A stretch of DNA of 64,000 bases from Dyadobacter jejuensis (GTDB lineage Bacteria > Bacteroidota > Bacteroidia > Cytophagales > Spirosomataceae). The stretch lies in assembly GCF_003149085.1 (NCBI RefSeq), contig NZ_QGDT01000002.1, positions 62,001-126,000 on the forward strand. Reading direction: 5' to 3'. The position numbers and the translations under genes were made by a program. Positions 60,351 to 64,000 of this stretch are shown here, piece after piece. The notes under the pieces are model-generated. The model had not been told where the DNA came from. It saw only the letters and a list, made by a program, of their open reading frames with translations, and ran no database searches. Each line of letters begins with the position of its first letter. Positions within the stretch are counted from its first letter, which is position 1.

Positions 60351-62630
60351 ATGTCTCACGTTCCACAGTTGATAGTCGACCTGTCGCTTATCCTAGCCAT
60401 AGCGGGTATAATAACCCTTATATTCAAGAAATTAAACCAACCCGTCGTGCTCGGGTATATTCTCGCAGGCCTACTGGTAGGTCCCAATATATCCATATTC
60501 CCCACCATTACCGATATCAAAACCATTGAAATATGGGCGGAGATAGGAGTCATCTTTTTGTTATTTAACCTCGGACTAGAATTTAGCTTTAAGAAGCTCG
60601 TTAAAGTCGGCAACACGGCGGCCATTACAGGGTTATTTGAGGTGACGATGATGCTTGGAATCGGCTTCGCCGCAGGGCAGTTTTTGGGCTGGACCAAAAT
60701 CGACAGCCTTTTCCTGGGAGGTATCATCGCTATCTCCTCTACAACCATTATTTTTAGGGCCTTCGACGAACTGGGCCTAAAGACTCAAAAATTCACTCGG
60801 ATGGTATTTGGAGTCTTAATCATCGAAGATCTGGCAGCGGTATTATTGATGGTATTGCTATCTACACTCTCTATCAGTCAGCAGTTTGCGGGTTACGAGC
60901 TCCTAGAATCGATCCTTAAATTATTCTTCTTCCTTACCTTCTGGTTCCTAGGTGGGATCTTTATATTCCCTACCCTATTGCGGCGCTACCGCAACCTGAT
61001 GAACGACGAAAGCGTACTGATCACCTCCATCGCCCTGTGTTTCGGTATGGTGCTATTGGTGACTAAGGCGGGTTTTTCGGCCGCTCTAGGCGCCTTTATC
61101 ATGGGATCTATACTCGCTGAAACCACGCATGCCGAAAAAATAGAACACCTGCTAAAACCCGTAAAAGATCTATTCGGAGCTATATTCTTTATCTCTGTTG
61201 GGATGCTGATCAACCCGAGCTTGCTCATGGAATATGCCGTCCCGACCGCTATATTGGTTTTTGTGGTCATATTCGGAAAGGTAATTTTTGTAAGCACCGG
61301 TGCACTTATTTCGGGGCAGCCCCTTAAGACTTCCCTACAAGCGGGCATGAGCCTCTCTCAGATCGGTGAGTTTTCTTTTATTATTGCCACACTCGGGGTA
61401 TCCCTCAACGTAACCAGCGACTTCCTTTACCCCATAGCAGTAGGGGTGTCGGTGATCACCACCTTTACAACCCCCTATTTGATGCGTGCTGCAGAGCCAT
61501 TTTATGAATGGCTTAACATTAACTTACCCGAGAAATGGAAAACATATCTGAATCGCTATAGCAGCGGAACAGAAAAAATTGTCCAAACTACCCACTGGAA
61601 CTTGGTCATGAAGTCGTATGCACAGACGGTCATCATCAATACCGTGGTGGTGATAGGCATCACCCTGATCTGCTCTCGACAAATAGCCCCACAGGTATAT
61701 ACCCGCATTCCGAGCACCAACTTGACCAATTCGGCTTTAGCCATTATTACCTTCATGCTTACGGCCCCCTTCCTATGGGCATTGGTATTTAAAAGAAATA
61801 ATCGTAAGGCCTACTCATCCATTTGGCTCAACCGGCGCTTTAGCCGGGGACCTTTGATCTTACTTGAATTGTCGAGGGTATTGATAGCCATTTTGTTGAT
61901 GGGATTCTTGTTAAGCTCCTTCTTCGCTACACCTACCGCCTTACTAGTTGCGGGGGTTGTTATGGCCCTTGCCATCATTATTTTCTACCAACGCTTACAA
62001 AACTTTTACGTGAAGATAGAAGAAAGGTTTGTCCAAAACCTCAACGCAAGGAAACTCGAGGGAAGCGGCAAGTCCAAGCGACTTTTACTACCTTGGGACG
62101 CTCACTTTGCCTTTCTGGAAGTAAGTGCCGACTCCACATTCATAGGAAAGTCGCTTCAGGAGCTAAAAATACGGGAGAAATTTGGCATCAACGTCGTATT
62201 GATAGAACGAGGAAGCAAGACCATTCGCCTCCCTAAGCCTACAGAAGTCCTTTATCCCTGCGACCGTATCGAGGTGATAGGAACCGATGCACAATTGGAA
62301 GAATTTAAAGGACATATCGAGATCAATACCATCGATCATATGTTTCTTAATTCAGACGATATGATCGTCCTCGAAAAAGTAGAGATCCAATTGGACTCCA
62401 AACTACTTGGTAAAACCATACGAAATAGCAAAATAAGGGAGATGATTCATTGTATGATCGTAGGCCTAGAGCGAAATGGGGAACGCATCCTTAACCCCGA
62501 TTCTAATATGATTATCGAGTATGAAGACGTTCTTTGGATAGCTGGAGACAAGGAACTTATTAGGGAATTCTTCAAACAGAAAGAACCAAAAGCAGAATCG
62601 AATTCGTCCCTTGCTATCGACGACTACTGA
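60351..62630 (+). CDS. CPA2-family cation:proton antiporter with two TrkA-C domains
   Basis: This is a 759-residue membrane antiporter of the CPA2 (KefB/KefC-like) family. About 12 membrane segments fill residues ~5-400: VVLGYILAGLLVGPN, VIFLLFNLGLEFSFKK, VFGVLIIEDLAAVLLMVLL (conserved Asp) and FSAALGAFIMGSILAE. Extra membrane segments occur at ~420-560. Two TrkA-C/RCK-C domains close the protein (FIGKSLQELKIREKFGINVV and KLLGKTIRNSKIREMIHCMI), with no nucleotide-binding TrkA-N domain. It probably exchanges K+ or Na+ for protons. The start at 60351 follows the sufB terminator. Its last 17 bases overlap the convergent gene end. Confidence 0.9.
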   Translation: MSHVPQLIVDLSLILAIAGIITLIFKKLNQPVVLGYILAGLLVGPNISIFPTITDIKTIEIWAEIGVIFLLFNLGLEFSFKKLVKVGNTAAITGLFEVTMMLGIGFAAGQFLGWTKIDSLFLGGIIAISSTTIIFRAFDELGLKTQKFTRMVFGVLIIEDLAAVLLMVLLSTLSISQQFAGYELLESILKLFFFLTFWFLGGIFIFPTLLRRYRNLMNDESVLITSIALCFGMVLLVTKAGFSAALGAFIMGSILAETTHAEKIEHLLKPVKDLFGAIFFISVGMLINPSLLMEYAVPTAILVFVVIFGKVIFVSTGALISGQPLKTSLQAGMSLSQIGEFSFIIATLGVSLNVTSDFLYPIAVGVSVITTFTTPYLMRAAEPFYEWLNINLPEKWKTYLNRYSSGTEKIVQTTHWNLVMKSYAQTVIINTVVVIGITLICSRQIAPQVYTRIPSTNLTNSALAIITFMLTAPFLWALVFKRNNRKAYSSIWLNRRFSRGPLILLELSRVLIAILLMGFLLSSFFATPTALLVAGVVMALAIIIFYQRLQNFYVKIEERFVQNLNARKLEGSGKSKRLLLPWDAHFAFLEVSADSTFIGKSLQELKIREKFGINVVLIERGSKTIRLPKPTEVLYPCDRIEVIGTDAQLEEFKGHIEINTIDHMFLNSDDMIVLEKVEIQLDSKLLGKTIRNSKIREMIHCMIVGLERNGERILNPDSNMIIEYEDVLWIAGDKELIREFFKQKEPKAESNSSLAIDDY

Positions 62631-63519
62631 GCAGGCCTTGCAGTCCACCGGTATGGATGGTCACAATGCTGGAGCCTGGTTTAAAATAACCACGCTCCAG
62701 CAACTGATATAGTCCATACATCATTTTTCCAGTATATATTTGCTCCAGCTGAATGTGATGCTCCCTGTGGAACCAATCTATAAACTCGAGCAACTCGGTA
62801 TTCCAACGACCATAGCCACCAAAGTGAAAATCAGTAAACAGGCTTAGGGAGACATCTGGAGATAGCTCCCCAGCCAAATCTAAAATATCTTTTTCCAAAA
62901 ACCCCCCGCCCTTTAGTACTGGAAAAGACAGTACCGAAGCACCCGCCGACAGGATTCCCGCCGCAGTACCGCCAGTACCGGAAGCTAGTGCATAGTAGTC
63001 GGGGCGCCGGCCGAGTTGCTCCCGCACTTCTCCCGTTAGCTCTGCTACTCCTTGCAAGGCCAGTGGTCCGGTACCCCCTTCAGCAATGATCATCGGTGAA
63101 TCGAAACGCTGGCACAGTTCATCTAAGAAGGGGCGTTCAGCCCGTTGCTTGTATTCCTGGCGAGTCACAAAAACCAGCTCCATACCCTGCGCTTCGCAAA
63201 AGGCGAGTGTAGAAGAGCGCTCTTTATCTTCGAGTTCCTCCCCTCTGACGACCCCTATGGTACGAAAGCCCAAGAGCTTACCAGCGGCCGACAAGGCGAA
63301 CAGATGGTTGGAAAAAGCTCCACCAAAGGTCAGGATGGTTTTCACATCCCTTTCGTTAGCCTCTTGTAAGGCATACTTTAATTTGCGCCATTTATTTCCC
63401 GAAACCAAAGGATGTATCAGGTCGTCGCGCTTTATATATAGCTCAACTTCAGCCGTTTTCGTCACCGAATCCGTGAGTCTCTGCAGAGGACTGGGTAAGG
63501 TAGTTGCAAGTAATTTCAC
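62614..63519 (-). CDS. PLP-dependent ACC deaminase/D-cysteine desulfhydrase family
   Basis: This is a 301-residue fold-type II PLP enzyme. The PLP lysine lies in HPLVSGNKWRKLKYALQEAN, followed by ILTFGGAFSNHLFALSAAG and the phosphate-binding YALASGTGGTAAGIL. The family includes 1-aminocyclopropane-1-carboxylate deaminase and D-cysteine desulfhydrase; the second is the more usual role in bacteria (inference). I start at a GTG at 63519, just before LLATTLPSPLQRL; a second GTG at 63558 would add 13 residues. It is convergent with the antiporter gene with a 17-bp tail overlap, and divergent from the rluD-type gene. Confidence 0.85.
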   Translation of the reverse strand: MKLLATTLPSPLQRLTDSVTKTAEVELYIKRDDLIHPLVSGNKWRKLKYALQEANERDVKTILTFGGAFSNHLFALSAAGKLLGFRTIGVVRGEELEDKERSSTLAFCEAQGMELVFVTRQEYKQRAERPFLDELCQRFDSPMIIAEGGTGPLALQGVAELTGEVREQLGRRPDYYALASGTGGTAAGILSAGASVLSFPVLKGGGFLEKDILDLAGELSPDVSLSLFTDFHFGGYGRWNTELLEFIDWFHREHHIQLEQIYTGKMMYGLYQLLERGYFKPGSSIVTIHTGGLQGLLSSRR

Positions 63520-63596
63520 AATTTTTAATATTTTTGTAGTCTGAATACCCCAGCACAAGGGCTGTATGAAAGCCTATCATTCCTTATATCTACCGA

Positions 63597-64000
63597 ATGT
63601 CTATTGACTTACAAGAAATACCTTCCGAGGAAGACGATCTATTTGAACACTACAGAATCGTAGTCGATAAGGGACAAACCCCTATCCGGCTAGACAGATA
63701 CCTGAGCCATCATGTAGCCAATGCTTCTCGAACAAAAATACAAAATGGAATTGAAGCCGAGGCAGTAAAAGTAAATGACATCCCCAGCAAGGCCAGCTAT
63801 AAAGTAAAGCCCCTGGATGTTATTACCTTGTCGCTACCCGAGCCACCGAGGGATACGGACATCCTCCCCGAAAACATCCCACTGGACATCATATATGAAG
63901 ATGATGTGCTGCTGATCGTCAACAAACCTACCGGAATGGTGGTACACCCTGCGCATGGTAACTGGACAGGAACCCTCATCAACGCCCTGGTATATCATTT
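63597..64000 (+). CDS. rluD: RluA/RluD-family 23S rRNA pseudouridine synthase (cut by the window edge)
   Basis: The first 134 codons of an RluD-type pseudouridine synthase run off the right edge. An acidic N-terminus leads to the S4 RNA-binding domain (TPIRLDRYLSHHVANASRTK; VKVNDIPSKASYKVKPLDVI). The catalytic domain begins DIIYEDDVLLIVNKPTGMVV, then HPAHGNWTGTLINAL. The catalytic Asp (in the R-L-D motif) lies beyond the window. RluD in the family modifies helix 69 of 23S rRNA, but RluA-family assignment beyond that needs the rest of the gene. Confidence 0.88.
   Translation, partial: MSIDLQEIPSEEDDLFEHYRIVVDKGQTPIRLDRYLSHHVANASRTKIQNGIEAEAVKVNDIPSKASYKVKPLDVITLSLPEPPRDTDILPENIPLDIIYEDDVLLIVNKPTGMVVHPAHGNWTGTLINALVYH

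Overview
The window looks like core chromosome of a Bacteroidota bacterium, most likely order Cytophagales (inference). The evidence is: exact TAnnTTTG -7 promoter elements, the Bacteroidota-type lipoprotein TamL, a lipoprotein with an acidic surface-export signal, a GT117/DUF2723 membrane protein, the order sigma54 regulator-lptE-secG-groES-groEL, and a cbb3 oxidase with fused subunits. I saw no tRNA, rRNA, CRISPR array, insertion sequence or prophage. Both edges cut genes: a C-terminal tail at 1-67 and an rluD-type gene from 63597.

Region by region. 1-8.1 kb: surface lipoprotein, PLP aminotransferase, queuosine-precursor transporter, TrmH-type methyltransferase head-to-head with tamL, and miaB. 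8.2-16.4 kb: sigma54 activator, lptE, an unknown gene, secG, groES-groEL, lolD and sucC. 16.5-21 kb: an esterase-GntP unit, then a lipid kinase divergent from an App1-type phosphatase. 21-27.2 kb: two large sensory proteins, a membrane hybrid histidine kinase with a 14-copy pentapeptide linker and a six-PAS/GAF protein that ends after the phospho-acceptor helix. 27.6-36 kb: GT117 protein, ABC-2 exporter pair, and a tsaE-ald operon with two unknown genes. 36-42.8 kb: sugar-type oxidoreductases and isomerase with Tat signals, a secreted esterase, an ECF sigma factor-YceI-thioredoxin unit and another oxidoreductase.

42.9-55.7 kb is the most coherent system: ccoI, ccoS (48 codons), a ccoN-ccoO fusion, a one-haem ccoP with a CcoQ-like N-terminus, ccoG, ccoH, a TauE/SafE-type protein, hemN, a PAS histidine kinase and a receiver-cNMP-Crp regulator. 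Three TGA(C/T)-N4-(G/A)TCA palindromes sit upstream of ccoI, ccoS and hemN. Together they read as a self-contained low-oxygen respiration module in which one polypeptide may combine the jobs of FixJ and FixK.

55.8-64 kb: lpxB (with a G9 run in its coding sequence), queD, hldD, a solitary sufB, a CPA2 antiporter with two TrkA-C domains, a PLP deaminase/desulfhydrase and the start of an rluD-type gene. Envelope functions recur through the window: LptE, LolD, TamL, LpxB, HldD and SecG.
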